From NCBI RefSeq assembly GCF_014284175.1, contig NZ_JACOGA010000011.1, positions 124,001 to 188,000 on the forward strand: a stretch of 64,000 bases of DNA, given 5' to 3'. The position numbers and the translations under genes are program-made. Origin of the DNA: Affinundibacterium flavidum. GTDB lineage: Bacteria > Pseudomonadota > Gammaproteobacteria > Burkholderiales > Burkholderiaceae_D. This document shows, piece after piece, positions 18,106 through 27,678 of the stretch (position 1 is the stretch's first letter; each line of letters opens with the position of its first letter). A model generated the notes under the pieces. That model did no database searches. It was not told the DNA's origin and saw only the letters and a program-made list of their open reading frames with translations.

Positions 18106-18136
18106 AAAAAAGCGAGCTCAAAAGGCTCGCTTTTTT
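18106..18136 (-). terminator. Terminator after yggX
   Basis: Stem GCGAGC(C) / GGCTCGC with A-run and T-run on the two sides. On the minus strand it follows yggX by about 25 nt. Confidence 0.9.
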
Positions 18137-18159
18137 GTTCATGTTGGCGACTGAATTTC

Positions 18160-18432
18160 TTAGTCAGCTGGTGGCACATAACCTTGTGCGGCATCTGCGC
18201 CGTCACCGAAGAAATGCTTTTCCATTTGTGTCGCTAAATATTTACGGGCACGGGTGTCAGCCAGATTTAAACGGTTTTCATTCACCAACATTGTTTGATG
18301 TTTTAACCATGCAGCCCAAGCTTCTTTGGAGACATTTTCAAAAATCTTCTTACCCAATTCACCAGGATAAGTAGGGAAATCCAAGCCTTCAGCTTCTTTA
18401 TCTAATTTAATGCAGTGGACCATGCGGGCCAT
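18160..18432 (-). CDS. yggX: Fe(2+)-trafficking / oxidative damage protection protein
   Basis: A 90-residue YggX-family protein, at the usual length. The family opening with its conserved Cys (ARMVHCIKL, Cys6) and the '[42 protein letters not shown]' core are present. YggX protects Fe-S enzymes and links to iron handling and oxidative stress. It lies downstream of argA on the same strand, separated by a large foldable spacer. Confidence 0.97.
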   Translation of the reverse strand: MARMVHCIKLDKEAEGLDFPTYPGELGKKIFENVSKEAWAAWLKHQTMLVNENRLNLADTRARKYLATQMEKHFFGDGADAAQGYVPPAD

Positions 18433-18460
18433 AATTGATACTCCTTCAATAATTCAAAAT

Positions 18461-18600
18461 CTGGTTAGAGTCCCATGCACAAGCTACTGTGCTGCCGGAT
18501 TTTGAGCCTGCGATGCGCACTGTGCTTTAGTACAGCTGCGCTTCTCGACTCAAATTTCGACTGCTCGCTACACTTGTGCGGAGGTCTCTGGACTAATCAG
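18461..18600 (-). other. Large nested palindrome between argA and yggX
   Basis: Successive arms pair outside to inside: CTGGTTAGAGTCC (18461-18473) with GGACTAATCAG (18590-18600); GCACAAG (18477-18483) with CTTGTGC (18573-18579); TTTGAG (18501-18506) with CTCAAA (18549-18554); GCGCACTGT (18515-18523) with ACAG-C-TGCGC (18532-18541). The whole 140 nt can fold as one long imperfect hairpin in the argA-yggX transcript. It may be a repeat element, a terminator/processing site or a small RNA. Confidence 0.55.
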
Positions 18601-18643
18601 TTGCGATTATACGTTTGAATCCTCATTTACGTACGAACCAGCA

Positions 18644-19954
18644 CTATAACTGCTTGATTAAGACCAAGGATTTACGCTGCCAGTTATACATTTTTTGACG
18701 GTCTTTAGGCAAATCATCAACACTGGCTTGGACAAAACCACGTTTTAAAAACCAATGTGCTGTACGGGTCGTTAACACGAATAAAGAGTGGAAGCCAGCT
18801 CGGCGCGCGCGCTTCTCCATGTGCTTTAAAATACGTTCGCCATCACCCTGGCTTTGTACGTCGGGATTGACGGTGAGGCATGCCATTTCACCCATTTTGT
18901 CGAAAGGGAAAGGATAGAGCGCTGCGCACCCAAAGATGACGCCATCATGCTCAATCACCGAGAAGTAATTGATTTCACGTTCTATCAATTCACGGCCACG
19001 TTTCACCAAAGTTCCATCAGCTTCGAGTGGTTCGATCAATTTAATAATACCGCCTACGTCTTCGACGGTAGCTTCACGCAGGCTCTCTAGATTTTCTGTA
19101 GAAATCATGGTGCCTACGCCATCATGGGTAAACAATTCCAGCAGCGCCGACCCGTCGATTTTGTACGGCACTATATGTATCCTCGGCACGCCACCACGTG
19201 ATGCTTTGACGGCATGCTCAAGATAAAAAGCGGAGTCCGAAGGCAAGTAGGCTTTGCCCAATTCAACTTCAGCCTGTTTGTAAGATAGCTCGCGTATTTC
19301 ATCGCCGTCTTGATCGACTAACATCGGCGTTTCAGAAATAAAAATTAATTTGTCCGCGCGCAGGGCACTGGCAGCGGACACCGCCACGTCTTCCATGGTC
19401 AAATTAAATGCTTCTCCCGTCGGTGAAAACCCTAATGGACCTAGTAAAACCAAGCTGCCAGCATCTAAAATTCTATCAATCGTGTCATACGCGACTTTAC
19501 GGGTGGTTCCGGTCAATTGGAAATCAACACCATCAACTATGCCAATCGGTTTAGCCGTGACGAAATTACCTGAAATAATCCGAATCGCAGCATGTGCCAT
19601 CGGTGTATTTGGCAAACCTTGACTGAAAGCCGCTTCAATATCCAAGCGCAATTCACCAGCAGCTTCTTTCGAGCACTCGAGCGCAGCCGTATCGGTAATG
19701 CGTATGCCATTATGAAAGCGGCCTTCGACATTTCGCAGCGCGAGTTGCTCAGCAACCTGTGGACGTGAACCATGCACGATCACAATTTTGATCCCGAGCG
19801 CATGTAATAGCGATAAATCCTGCGCCAAAACGGGCAGGGCGCCAGCCACTACGAGCTCCCCCGGAAAGGCGACCACGAAGGTCTTTCCACGGAAGGCATG
19901 AATATATGGCGCGACCGAGCGCAACCAGTGAACGAATTGAACAGAATTTTCCAT
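18644..19954 (-). CDS. argA: Amino-acid N-acetyltransferase (N-acetylglutamate synthase)
   Basis: A 436-residue ArgA, near the E. coli length, catalysing the first step of arginine synthesis (acetyl-CoA + glutamate). The N-terminal amino-acid-kinase-like domain (1-290) carries 'FVVAFPGELV' and KIVIVHGSRPQV, and the C-terminal GNAT domain (about 300-436) carries 'VNPDVQSQGDGERILKHMEKRARRAG'. The kinase-like domain usually binds arginine for feedback inhibition. The ATG at 19954 overlaps the control region of the divergent hrpA, whose start is only 24 nt away. Confidence 0.96.
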   Translation of the reverse strand: MENSVQFVHWLRSVAPYIHAFRGKTFVVAFPGELVVAGALPVLAQDLSLLHALGIKIVIVHGSRPQVAEQLALRNVEGRFHNGIRITDTAALECSKEAAGELRLDIEAAFSQGLPNTPMAHAAIRIISGNFVTAKPIGIVDGVDFQLTGTTRKVAYDTIDRILDAGSLVLLGPLGFSPTGEAFNLTMEDVAVSAASALRADKLIFISETPMLVDQDGDEIRELSYKQAEVELGKAYLPSDSAFYLEHAVKASRGGVPRIHIVPYKIDGSALLELFTHDGVGTMISTENLESLREATVEDVGGIIKLIEPLEADGTLVKRGRELIEREINYFSVIEHDGVIFGCAALYPFPFDKMGEMACLTVNPDVQSQGDGERILKHMEKRARRAGFHSLFVLTTRTAHWFLKRGFVQASVDDLPKDRQKMYNWQRKSLVLIKQL

Positions 19955-19978
19955 GGACGAATTATAATCGCAGGTACT

Positions 19979-22900
19979 ATGTCATCTAACAAAACAAATA
20001 CAAATTCTCCGGAAAAAGTCGCTTCAGACCTACGTCAATTGCGCGATAAGCTGCGTCAGGCAGGCCAACAACCAACAAAACCCGCTAATTTCCCGAAAAA
20101 GGAAAAGCTTGGTACACCTGCGAAGCCGCAAAATCATACTGAAAATGCTAGTCAGTCAGGAAATAAACCTCCTGCGGTGAAAGCAGTTAAGCAGCCACAC
20201 GCACGACCCATGCAGCCGAAAAAGCCAGAAACCCGACCTGAGCCTGCATTGCCTTTCCGTAATCCACCGCCTGTTATTACTTATCCTGAAGAATTACCCG
20301 TCTCAGGCAGGCGTGATGAAATCGCCGAAGCGCTGCAGAAAAATCAGGTCATCATCGTTTGCGGTGAAACCGGTTCAGGTAAGACCACGCAATTGCCTAA
20401 AATTTGTTTGGAACTGGGTCGCGGCCAAAAAGGCTTGATCGGTCACACGCAGCCCCGTCGTATTGCAGCGTCTTCTACAGCCAAGCGGATTGCACAAGAA
20501 TTGAATTCGCCTTTGGGTGAACACGTCGGCTTTAAAGTTCGCTTTACCGATACCTTGACCAAAGGCGCGTCAGTCAAGCTAATGACTGACGGTATTTTGC
20601 TGGCAGAAACGCAGACCGATCCGCTCCTACGTCAATACGACACCATCATCATTGACGAAGCGCATGAACGCAGTTTGAATATTGATTTTTTGCTCGGCTA
20701 CTTGAAACAAATTTTGCCCAAACGTCGTGACCTCAAAGTCATCATTACCTCTGCGACGATTGACGCCCAACGCTTCGCCAATCACTTTGGTGAGAATGGT
20801 AAGGCCGCACCGGTGATAGAAGTGTCGGGCCGTTTGTATCCGGTAGAAGTGCGCTATCGCCCAATTCAAGCGGATGAAAAAGATAAAGAACGTGATCTGA
20901 TGGTCGCGATCACGGACGCCGTCGATGAATTATGTCGTTTGGGATCTGGCGATGTGCTTGTGTTTTTGCCGGGTGAGCGTGAAATTCGCGATGCCGCAGA
21001 AGCACTGCGCAAGCATCATCCACCGCATGTAGAAATTTTGCCTTTGTTCGCACGTTTATCGGCGCAAGAGCAAGAACGCGTTTTTAAAATTTCAAATGCA
21101 CGTCGTATCGTATTAGCGACCAATGTAGCAGAAACATCCTTGACCGTACCTGGCATACGTTATGTGGTCGATGCTGGTTTAGCACGTGTGAAGCGTTATA
21201 GCTATCGCAATAAGGTCGAGCAATTACAAGTCGAAGCCATCGCCCAATCCGCAGCCAATCAACGCGCAGGTCGTTGCGGTCGTGTCGCTGCTGGCGTGTG
21301 TATTCGTCTTTACGATGAACAAGAATTCAAGCAACGTACAGCATTTACCGAACCCGAAATCCTGCGTTCATCCTTAGCCGCCGTTATTTTGCGAATGAAA
21401 TCTTTGCGCCTGACCGACGTAGAGAGTTTCCCCTTTATCGAGCCACCGCCAGGCCGTGCGATTGCCGATGGCTACCAACTCTTGCAAGAGTTGGGCGCGA
21501 TGGATGACAGCAATCAATTGACCGCAGTCGGTAAAGAGCTCGCAAAGTTGCCGTTAGACCCCCGCGTAGGCCGCATGATTTTAGCCGCACGAGATAATCA
21601 AGCTTTAAGTGAAGTCTTGATTATTGCCGCCGCATTGTCGGTACAAGATCCGCGTGATCGACCGATGGATGCGCAGACTGCAGCGGACCTAGCACACAAA
21701 AAGTTTGCCGATGAAAAATCTGAATTCACGTCTTATCTCAAAATCTGGAAATGGTTTGAAGACGCGATAGAGCATAAGAAAACCAACCGCCAATTACAAG
21801 ACAATTGCCGCACTAATTTCTTAAGTCAAATGCGCCTGCGCGAATGGCGTGAAGTGCATTCGCAATTGCTGACTATCGTCAAAGAACAGGGCTGGCGTAT
21901 CAATGAAACACCGGCGACGTATGAGCAATTACACCTCGCCTTATTGACGGGTTTGTTAGGCAATATTGGATTTAAATCCGAAGAAGATTCGCATTATTTA
22001 GGCGCACGCGGCATCAAGTTTTATATCTGGCCAGGCTCTTACATGGCGAAAAAAGCCGGTAAGTGGATTATGGCAGCAGAGCTGGTTGATACCACGCGCT
22101 TATATGGCCGTTGCCTCGCGCAGATACAACCAGAGTGGCTAGAAAAAGTCGGCGGACATTTACTCAAAAAATCCTACGGTGAACCACGTTGGGAAAAACG
22201 CACGGGCCAAGTGTCGGGTTTTGAACGCGCGACTTTATATGGCCTCGTCGTGTACAGCCAAAGACGCATACAGTACGGCTTAACGCATCCTAAAGAGGCT
22301 CGTGAAATTTTCATTCGTGATGCGCTGGTCGAAGGCGACTTCGACACCCGTGCGCCGTTCTTAGCTTTCAATCAAAAACTGATACGCGAAATTGAAAACA
22401 TCGAACACAAGTCACGCCGCCAAGACGTGCTGGTCGATGATCATTTGATCGCTGCTTTCTACGACAAACATTTACCCGCCGATGTCTACAGCGCAGTCTT
22501 ATTTGAACAATGGCACAAAGAAGCGACTAAGGGCAATCCTAAATTACTCTACTTAAACAAAGACGAGTTAATGCGCCACGAAGCGGCGGGTATTACCACC
22601 GACGTGTTTCCTAAGACTATGCAAGTCTCAGGCGTGGGTTTGCAGCTCTCGTATCATTTTGAACCGGGCAGTCCACGCGATGGCGTCACACTCTGGATAC
22701 CTTTGTTCTCACTCAATCAAGTTTCCAGTGATCGTTGCGAATGGTTAGTGCCAGGCATGCTCAAAGAAAAAGTGCAGCTATTGCTGAAATCACTACCACA
22801 AAAAATCCGTCGTCATTGTGTGCCGCTACCTGATTATGCAGCGGGATTTTGTGAACGCAATGACTTCGGCACAGGCAATTTCTTAGAAACTTTGATCGCC

Positions 22901-24088
22901 GATATCCGCGAGCAAAAAGGCTTGCAATGCCTGAGCACCGATTTCAAATTTGAACAGCTACCCGCGCATCTGACGATGAACTTTAAAATCGTTGATGAGC
23001 ACGGACGCCAATTAGAAATGGGGCGAAACCTCGCCACACTACGCGCTGAGTTCGGATCACAAGCGCGTGAGAGTTTCCAAAAGATTGCAAGCGCCGACAA
23101 ATTGGCGTTGTTAGATAACTCAAAACATTCAGCAACAACGAACAATATTGACCGTCATTCCCGCGAAGGCGGGAACCCAGCGTCGTCAAGTTCAGCAACG
23201 CTCACAAGCAAAGCAGAAACAAAAGCCCCATCAATCCAACAAGAAAACCTAACCGCGTGGACCTTCGACGAACTACCAGAACTACTAGAAGTCCAACAAG
23301 GCAAACAAACCTTAATCGGCTATCCAGCCCTAGTCGACAAACAAAGCCACTGCCACATCGAAGTCTTCGACGACCCCGATGAAGCTGCACGCGTTCATCA
23401 CTCAGGATTACGTCGTCTGTTCGCCTTGCAGATGAAAGAGCAAGTTAAGTTCTTAGAAAAAAACATCCCAGGCCTACAGCAAATGGGCATGCAATTTATG
23501 TCGCTAGGCTCGCAAGAAGAACTACGCGAACAAATTGTCACCACTGCTTTAGATCGCGCTTTCATGCAATCGCCCTTACCGAAAAATTCCGGCGAATTCA
23601 ATAAACGCCGCGATGAAGGTAAGGCAAGACTCAATTTGTTGGCCAACGAAATTGCCCGCTTAGCGGGATTAATTTTGGCCGAATATTACGGCCTGCCGAA
23701 AAAACTACAGGGACTAAAAGCCCATGCGCAAGCGGCAGCCGACATGCAACAACAACTGCAAAATCTGGTCACAAAACGCTTCATCGCTGAAGTCGATTTC
23801 GCTCAGTTGGCGCATTACCCACGCTACCTCAAAGCGATCACAGTACGCATGGACAAACTACGCGTCGATCCCGCGCGCGATGCGAAGTTGCTCGCCGAGT
23901 GGAACAGTGTTGCGCAAGCGTGGCAACGCACGCCGCGTCGATCGGGTGTGGATGCTGATCCTAAATTGGTTGAGTTTCGTTGGTTGTTAGAGGAGTTGCG
24001 GGTGTCTTTGTTTGCGCAGGAATTGAAGACACCCATGCCTGTGTCGGTTAAGCGTTTGCAAAAGGTTTGGGAGAGTTTGTTGCGGTGA
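19979..24088 (+). CDS. hrpA: ATP-dependent RNA helicase HrpA
   Basis: A 1369-residue DEAH-box helicase, slightly longer than E. coli HrpA (about 1300). Walker A GETGSGKTTQ lies near residue 132 and the DEAH box in IIIDEAHERS. SATI appears as SATID, and the motif V/VI region includes 'ATNVAETSLTVPGIRYVVDAG' and QRAGRCGR. HA2/OB domains and the long HrpA-specific C-terminal domain follow. The first 100 residues are a Lys/Pro/Gln-rich tail. The ATG at 19979 was chosen (AGGT upstream); an earlier in-frame start at 19898 would lie inside argA. Residues about 1050-1095 form a low-complexity insert containing the repeat translation RHSREGGNPA. A TATAAT lies only 11 nt before the ATG, so the leader may be very short. 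Confidence 0.96.
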   Translation: MSSNKTNTNSPEKVASDLRQLRDKLRQAGQQPTKPANFPKKEKLGTPAKPQNHTENASQSGNKPPAVKAVKQPHARPMQPKKPETRPEPALPFRNPPPVITYPEELPVSGRRDEIAEALQKNQVIIVCGETGSGKTTQLPKICLELGRGQKGLIGHTQPRRIAASSTAKRIAQELNSPLGEHVGFKVRFTDTLTKGASVKLMTDGILLAETQTDPLLRQYDTIIIDEAHERSLNIDFLLGYLKQILPKRRDLKVIITSATIDAQRFANHFGENGKAAPVIEVSGRLYPVEVRYRPIQADEKDKERDLMVAITDAVDELCRLGSGDVLVFLPGEREIRDAAEALRKHHPPHVEILPLFARLSAQEQERVFKISNARRIVLATNVAETSLTVPGIRYVVDAGLARVKRYSYRNKVEQLQVEAIAQSAANQRAGRCGRVAAGVCIRLYDEQEFKQRTAFTEPEILRSSLAAVILRMKSLRLTDVESFPFIEPPPGRAIADGYQLLQELGAMDDSNQLTAVGKELAKLPLDPRVGRMILAARDNQALSEVLIIAAALSVQDPRDRPMDAQTAADLAHKKFADEKSEFTSYLKIWKWFEDAIEHKKTNRQLQDNCRTNFLSQMRLREWREVHSQLLTIVKEQGWRINETPATYEQLHLALLTGLLGNIGFKSEEDSHYLGARGIKFYIWPGSYMAKKAGKWIMAAELVDTTRLYGRCLAQIQPEWLEKVGGHLLKKSYGEPRWEKRTGQVSGFERATLYGLVVYSQRRIQYGLTHPKEAREIFIRDALVEGDFDTRAPFLAFNQKLIREIENIEHKSRRQDVLVDDHLIAAFYDKHLPADVYSAVLFEQWHKEATKGNPKLLYLNKDELMRHEAAGITTDVFPKTMQVSGVGLQLSYHFEPGSPRDGVTLWIPLFSLNQVSSDRCEWLVPGMLKEKVQLLLKSLPQKIRRHCVPLPDYAAGFCERNDFGTGNFLETLIADIREQKGLQCLSTDFKFEQLPAHLTMNFKIVDEHGRQLEMGRNLATLRAEFGSQARESFQKIASADKLALLDNSKHSATTNNIDRHSREGGNPASSSSATLTSKAETKAPSIQQENLTAWTFDELPELLEVQQGKQTLIGYPALVDKQSHCHIEVFDDPDEAARVHHSGLRRLFALQMKEQVKFLEKNIPGLQQMGMQFMSLGSQEELREQIVTTALDRAFMQSPLPKNSGEFNKRRDEGKARLNLLANEIARLAGLILAEYYGLPKKLQGLKAHAQAAADMQQQLQNLVTKRFIAEVDFAQLAHYPRYLKAITVRMDKLRVDPARDAKLLAEWNSVAQAWQRTPRRSGVDADPKLVEFRWLLEELRVSLFAQELKTPMPVSVKRLQKVWESLLR
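23153..23187. repeat. RHSREGGNP-type palindromic repeat inside hrpA
   Basis: CGTCATTCCCGCGAAGGCGG begins this unit. Its stem TTCCCGC (23158-23164) / GCGGGAA (23169-23175) is of the same family as the pairs at 28100 and 41766. Here it is read in frame as RHSREGGNP within the HrpA C-terminal domain. Confidence 0.85.
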
Positions 24089-24212
24089 CCAATTAAAATT
24101 GAAAATGGATTGTGTGATTGGCTCGCAGTGAAGTATTGGTGCTTCTTATTTTTATGACCACGTTATTCATGATTTACGTAGCCAGTTAAATGTTATTTAT
24201 AGGAATTTGAAA

Positions 24213-25331
24213 ATGAGAAACGATCTCCAAAGTAGAATGATTTTTCTCGATACAAATACATACGAAGCAAAAAATTTTCAGTTTGAGACACATGAACTTG
24301 CTAGGTTAAAAGAATTCATTCTGTCAGATCATGCATATCTCTTGGTGACGGATGTCACCGTTCGTGAAGTGAAAAAGCATCTTTCGGCGAAAGCTTTAGC
24401 TTCTATATCAGCGATAAAGGAGGCGTCAAAGAAGGCGATGATACTAAGGAATATTCCTGATCTGCCATGGTCTGGAATTTTTGAACGTGTCGCTGTAGAA
24501 GATATAACTGCGCGACTCTTAAGTCAGTTTGATAAATATATTTCTGGTCCGAACGTTGAAATTGCTACTGTATCAGGTGCTGATATTGCTACGATTTTTG
24601 ACGCATATTTTTCTGAAGCTCCGCCATTTGACGGCCCTGGTAAGAAAGCGGAATTTCCAGATGCCTTTGTTCTTGATACTCTTAACAGAATCAGTAAACA
24701 TAGAGGGCATAAGATCTACATCGTTAGCAACGATGGAGACTTTAAGAGATATTGTTCATTTCATGACAATCTTATTTCGATAAGTACTGTAAGTGAAATG
24801 ATTGATCTTATAGTTCGCAACAGTGAAGAATTAAGTGAACCTGCAAAGTTCGCGGATGGGATATACGAAATTCTCAGAGAAGATATTAATGCTAGGGTAT
24901 TAGAAGCGTTCCGAGAGGTAGAGTTTTCCGACGATGAAATGGATGATGTTGAGTTTGAGGTAACTGGTATTGAAATTGAAACGTGCGAGATTCTCGAAAA
25001 GAGAGTCGAAGACGTCTCAAAAGACTTTGTCGTATATGCAGTTGACGTAACGCTGAAAATGGTTATGGTCTATGACATTACTGACTATGAACGATCCCCT
25101 TGGGATCCAGAAGACAAAGCTTATATGTTTTTGTTGACAAACAGAGTAATGAAGCGATATGTGACTACCCGTCAAATTCATGTTTCTATTGAATACGATG
25201 ATGGGATTAAAGAGAAAGCCGTCGTAGCAGAAATAGATATCGAGGCGTTTTTGGATTTGTCGGAGGCGAAGACTGAAATAGTGTCGTATCGAGAAATGGA
25301 TTTATCTGATGATTTCGATGATATTAGCTAG
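24213..25331 (+). CDS. PIN-like domain protein, putative ribonuclease
   Basis: A 372-residue protein whose N-terminal half looks like a PIN-family nuclease of the DUF4935 kind. The acidic site residues are in MIFLDTNTYE (Asp near 13), VTDVTVREVKKH, FPDAFVLDTL (near 150) and IVSNDGDFKRY (near 172). The C-terminal 170 residues are acidic, predicted alpha/beta, and not recognised. The ATG at 24213 has AGGA 8 nt upstream. The gene is more AT-rich than hrpA and stands alone at the left edge of the repeat-rich accessory stretch, which suggests acquisition. No antitoxin gene is adjacent, so an ordinary VapBC pair is unlikely. RNA cleavage in defence or stress is inference. Confidence 0.75.
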   Translation: MRNDLQSRMIFLDTNTYEAKNFQFETHELARLKEFILSDHAYLLVTDVTVREVKKHLSAKALASISAIKEASKKAMILRNIPDLPWSGIFERVAVEDITARLLSQFDKYISGPNVEIATVSGADIATIFDAYFSEAPPFDGPGKKAEFPDAFVLDTLNRISKHRGHKIYIVSNDGDFKRYCSFHDNLISISTVSEMIDLIVRNSEELSEPAKFADGIYEILREDINARVLEAFREVEFSDDEMDDVEFEVTGIEIETCEILEKRVEDVSKDFVVYAVDVTLKMVMVYDITDYERSPWDPEDKAYMFLLTNRVMKRYVTTRQIHVSIEYDDGIKEKAVVAEIDIEAFLDLSEAKTEIVSYREMDLSDDFDDIS

Positions 25332-25373
25332 GGTAGCTCCGATTAGCGTCAGAATAACCAATTTTATTCGTGA

Positions 25374-26042
25374 ACAAGTCACCTATTTTTACTCAAATTT
25401 TCGTTTGCAAACAATCTCATCGTTCGCAGGTCGGTGGTAGACCGACAGCTACTCACTTTCTTTGCTTCGCCAAAGAAAGTAAGCAAAGAAAGGCGACCAC
25501 GCTGCCACTGGCCTTCGGCTTCCCAATTGTGCAGGACAAAAAATGGGAAAGTGTCGAAACTCGCTTCGCTCAAACAACGCCACTTTCTTTATCCATTTTC
25601 TGTCCTGCACAATTGGCAGTGTCAGAAGTGGAACCGCGTTAAAGTCAAATGCAACAACAATCCCAACTTCAAAACAATCAGCAACGACGGACAAGCAATT
25701 TTCTAATGTTAGTTGTAGGTCGTTGTTTTTGACTTTGCTGTTGACTTACCCCCGTTTGAGACGATGTAATTTGTGCGTCACAGAAAATGGATAAGAAAGT
25801 GTTGTTGTTTGAGGTGTAGCAGGGAATTCGAGGCGCACGCGCCTCGCCTGCGGAACGGTGTTCGCTTGCAAGCGAACATTCCTAAGAACAGTTTCGACAC
25901 TTTCCCATTTTTTGTGATGCACAAATTATGCTGGAGCGTAGCGTAAGCACCCGTAGGGCGAGTCTACGGTCGCCTTTTTTGGATTACCTTTTTTGGCGAA
26001 GCAAAAAAGGTGATTGGCTGTCGGGCCACACCCGACCTGCAC
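25374..26042. repeat. Composite inverted repeat, about 670 bp, no gene
   Basis: The left arm (25374-25632) holds a GCAGGTCGG...CCGAC segment, an ACTTTCTTTGCTTCGCCAAA hairpin, AGGCGACC, and an inner hairpin AATTGTGCAGGACA / TGTCCTGCACAATT. The right arm (25767-26042) carries the same modules inverted and diverged (TTTCGACACTTTCCCATTTT, GGTCGCC, TTTTTTGGCGAAGCAAAAAA, CCGACCTGC). It contains a perfect palindrome, TGTTCGCTTGCAAGCGAACA, at 25859-25878. Reading frames across it are artefacts. A second, direct copy lies at 27679-28012. Confidence 0.85.
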
Positions 26043-26073
26043 ACTCAGAGTATGCGTGGCAGCAATTTCAGCC

Positions 26074-26128
26074 CGCGTAGCTCCGATTAGCGTCAGCGTA
26101 ATCGGAGTGTTTTGAGTATCAAAACATG
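26074..26128. repeat. Short dispersed repeat (GATTAGCGTCAGCGTAATC type)
   Basis: CGTAGCTCCGATTAGCGTCA starts this unit; CGATTAGC and its inverse GTAATCGG form a small hairpin, followed by TGTTTTGA and ATCAAAACA. Related copies: 25333-25352 (partial), 28195-28252, 28319-28346 (inverted, partial), 30811-30860 and 47832-47852 (partial). Confidence 0.75.
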
Positions 26129-26162
26129 CAATGGCTCACCATCGAAATCGATTGAACGCGAG

Positions 26163-27545
26163 TTATAACGGCAATTGCACTCGATAAATTTTTTCATTTT
26201 GAAAGCCTTGCTTAAACGGTTGGCGCAATTCAAATAGCAATTGCTGTTTTTCTGCATCCCAAAGGATAGGTCTTCCATCGAGTTGGATCGCTTGTTGTGC
26301 TGGATGATTTTTCACAAATTGTGGAATTTCAGATTTGGAAATACCTCGCTCGAGTATTTCGAGCTTGATTGCTAGAATATGGGCTTGTGCAATCACGTCA
26401 TCATGCCGTTCAAAATGCACGCCATATCCCTCGTCATGTAAAAACAGTAATATTTTAGAAACGGGATTACGCAAATAAATATTTTCAATACCAAATCCTA
26501 ATAGTGTTTTTCTTTGTTCTTCTATGCGTAATTTAGTTTGTGAATAGCTGACACGTGGTTCTTTTAATCCATTAATCCAGAGCGATTTCCAGTCGTAGAG
26601 CGTATTAAGTGTCGCATTTGGCAATTGAAAGTAGCTTAGAATCTTGTCTTCCCAACGGTCTAGCTCATTTTCGGATTGTGATTCATAGATCTTCATCCAT
26701 ATCTGCAAGCCATATTGACGCTCGAATTTAAATACCTTGGCGATACCTACTGGATCTTGAGAAAGTTCCTTCAGGTATTTAGCAATGTTCTTTCTGTCCG
26801 AATTCAGTTCAGGGAATCGCCGCAAAACTTCTTCCAAAATGCGCAAATCTTTCTGCAAATTGGCTAGTGCGATCGTGTGCAGAATCAAGGTGTCAGCATG
26901 CTCCAAAATATTCTGTGTTAATACCGCTATTTGCAAAAGATCGTTGATGCCCTCGGATGGTTTTCCATTCGCAATTAATCGAATAGCCTGCATACGTGCC
27001 AATTCTGCTGCGTACATATAGGGGGCATAGTTTGGGCTGCTTGCAGAGATAGTTGGTGGATGAATTTCTCGAAAATTGGAACTTACTTTCAAACGCTCAA
27101 AATTCTTTAATAAAGTCTTGTGCGAATTGATAATCTCGCGTTCTTTCTCAATACTGCGCGCCAAATAAAAGGCGACGCAATCAGGAGTATTGGTGTGGTC
27201 ACAGACTTCGAGCTTTGGCTTTAGGATTTCGATTTCATCAGGATCCGCAACACGCTCACTGTACTCGGGCGCTATCACCCCATTTTTTTCATAATCTTGT
27301 ATTTGCTGAATTAACTTTCGTTTACCCAGAATAAGAGGATCAACTGTGTCCCTTGCGTTTAGCCCCAAAAGCAGCAAATAGGCATTGTCATCTTCGATGA
27401 TTTTTGGGGCTTGCCATTGCATCGCCTCCCGCACTTCTGGTCGTAAAGTGTCGTCGCGCCAATTCGCAATCAAAAACAGTAGTACTAGCGAGACAATCAG
27501 CACGACTAAGCCCAAAACACTGCGCAACAAAATTTTTCTTAACAT
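26163..27545 (-). CDS. Unknown membrane-anchored protein
   Basis: I do not recognise this family. Read from ATG 27545 (AAGGA 6 nt upstream) it has 460 residues: a short basic N-terminus, one strong membrane helix (residues 8-28), then a mainly helical extracytoplasmic part of about 430 residues. Two cysteines stand close together in the segment LEVCDHTNTPDCVAFYLAR, suggesting a disulfide in the periplasm. A longer reading from 27677 runs into repeat sequence and is unlikely. The gene lies alone between two direct copies of the long composite repeat, so it may be a mobile or transferred cassette (inference). Confidence 0.75.
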   Translation of the reverse strand: MLRKILLRSVLGLVVLIVSLVLLFLIANWRDDTLRPEVREAMQWQAPKIIEDDNAYLLLLGLNARDTVDPLILGKRKLIQQIQDYEKNGVIAPEYSERVADPDEIEILKPKLEVCDHTNTPDCVAFYLARSIEKEREIINSHKTLLKNFERLKVSSNFREIHPPTISASSPNYAPYMYAAELARMQAIRLIANGKPSEGINDLLQIAVLTQNILEHADTLILHTIALANLQKDLRILEEVLRRFPELNSDRKNIAKYLKELSQDPVGIAKVFKFERQYGLQIWMKIYESQSENELDRWEDKILSYFQLPNATLNTLYDWKSLWINGLKEPRVSYSQTKLRIEEQRKTLLGFGIENIYLRNPVSKILLFLHDEGYGVHFERHDDVIAQAHILAIKLEILERGISKSEIPQFVKNHPAQQAIQLDGRPILWDAEKQQLLFELRQPFKQGFQNEKIYRVQLPL

Positions 27546-27678
27546 CGTCTTCCTTAGATGCTGGAAATTAAATAAACAATCTATAAGCAAAAACGATACA
27601 AGAATAAATGTTTGCTGACAAGCCAAGTAGGGGGGGCAAGTTTTTTTGCGCACGCGGGAATAGTCAATTATTTGCAAA

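Noticed and set aside
19937-19968. hrpA promoter TTGAAC...TATAAT just before the start codon
   Set aside because: The spacer is 20 bp, too long for a good sigma-70 promoter, and it would leave a leader of only a few nt. Mentioned in the hrpA entry but not listed as a feature.
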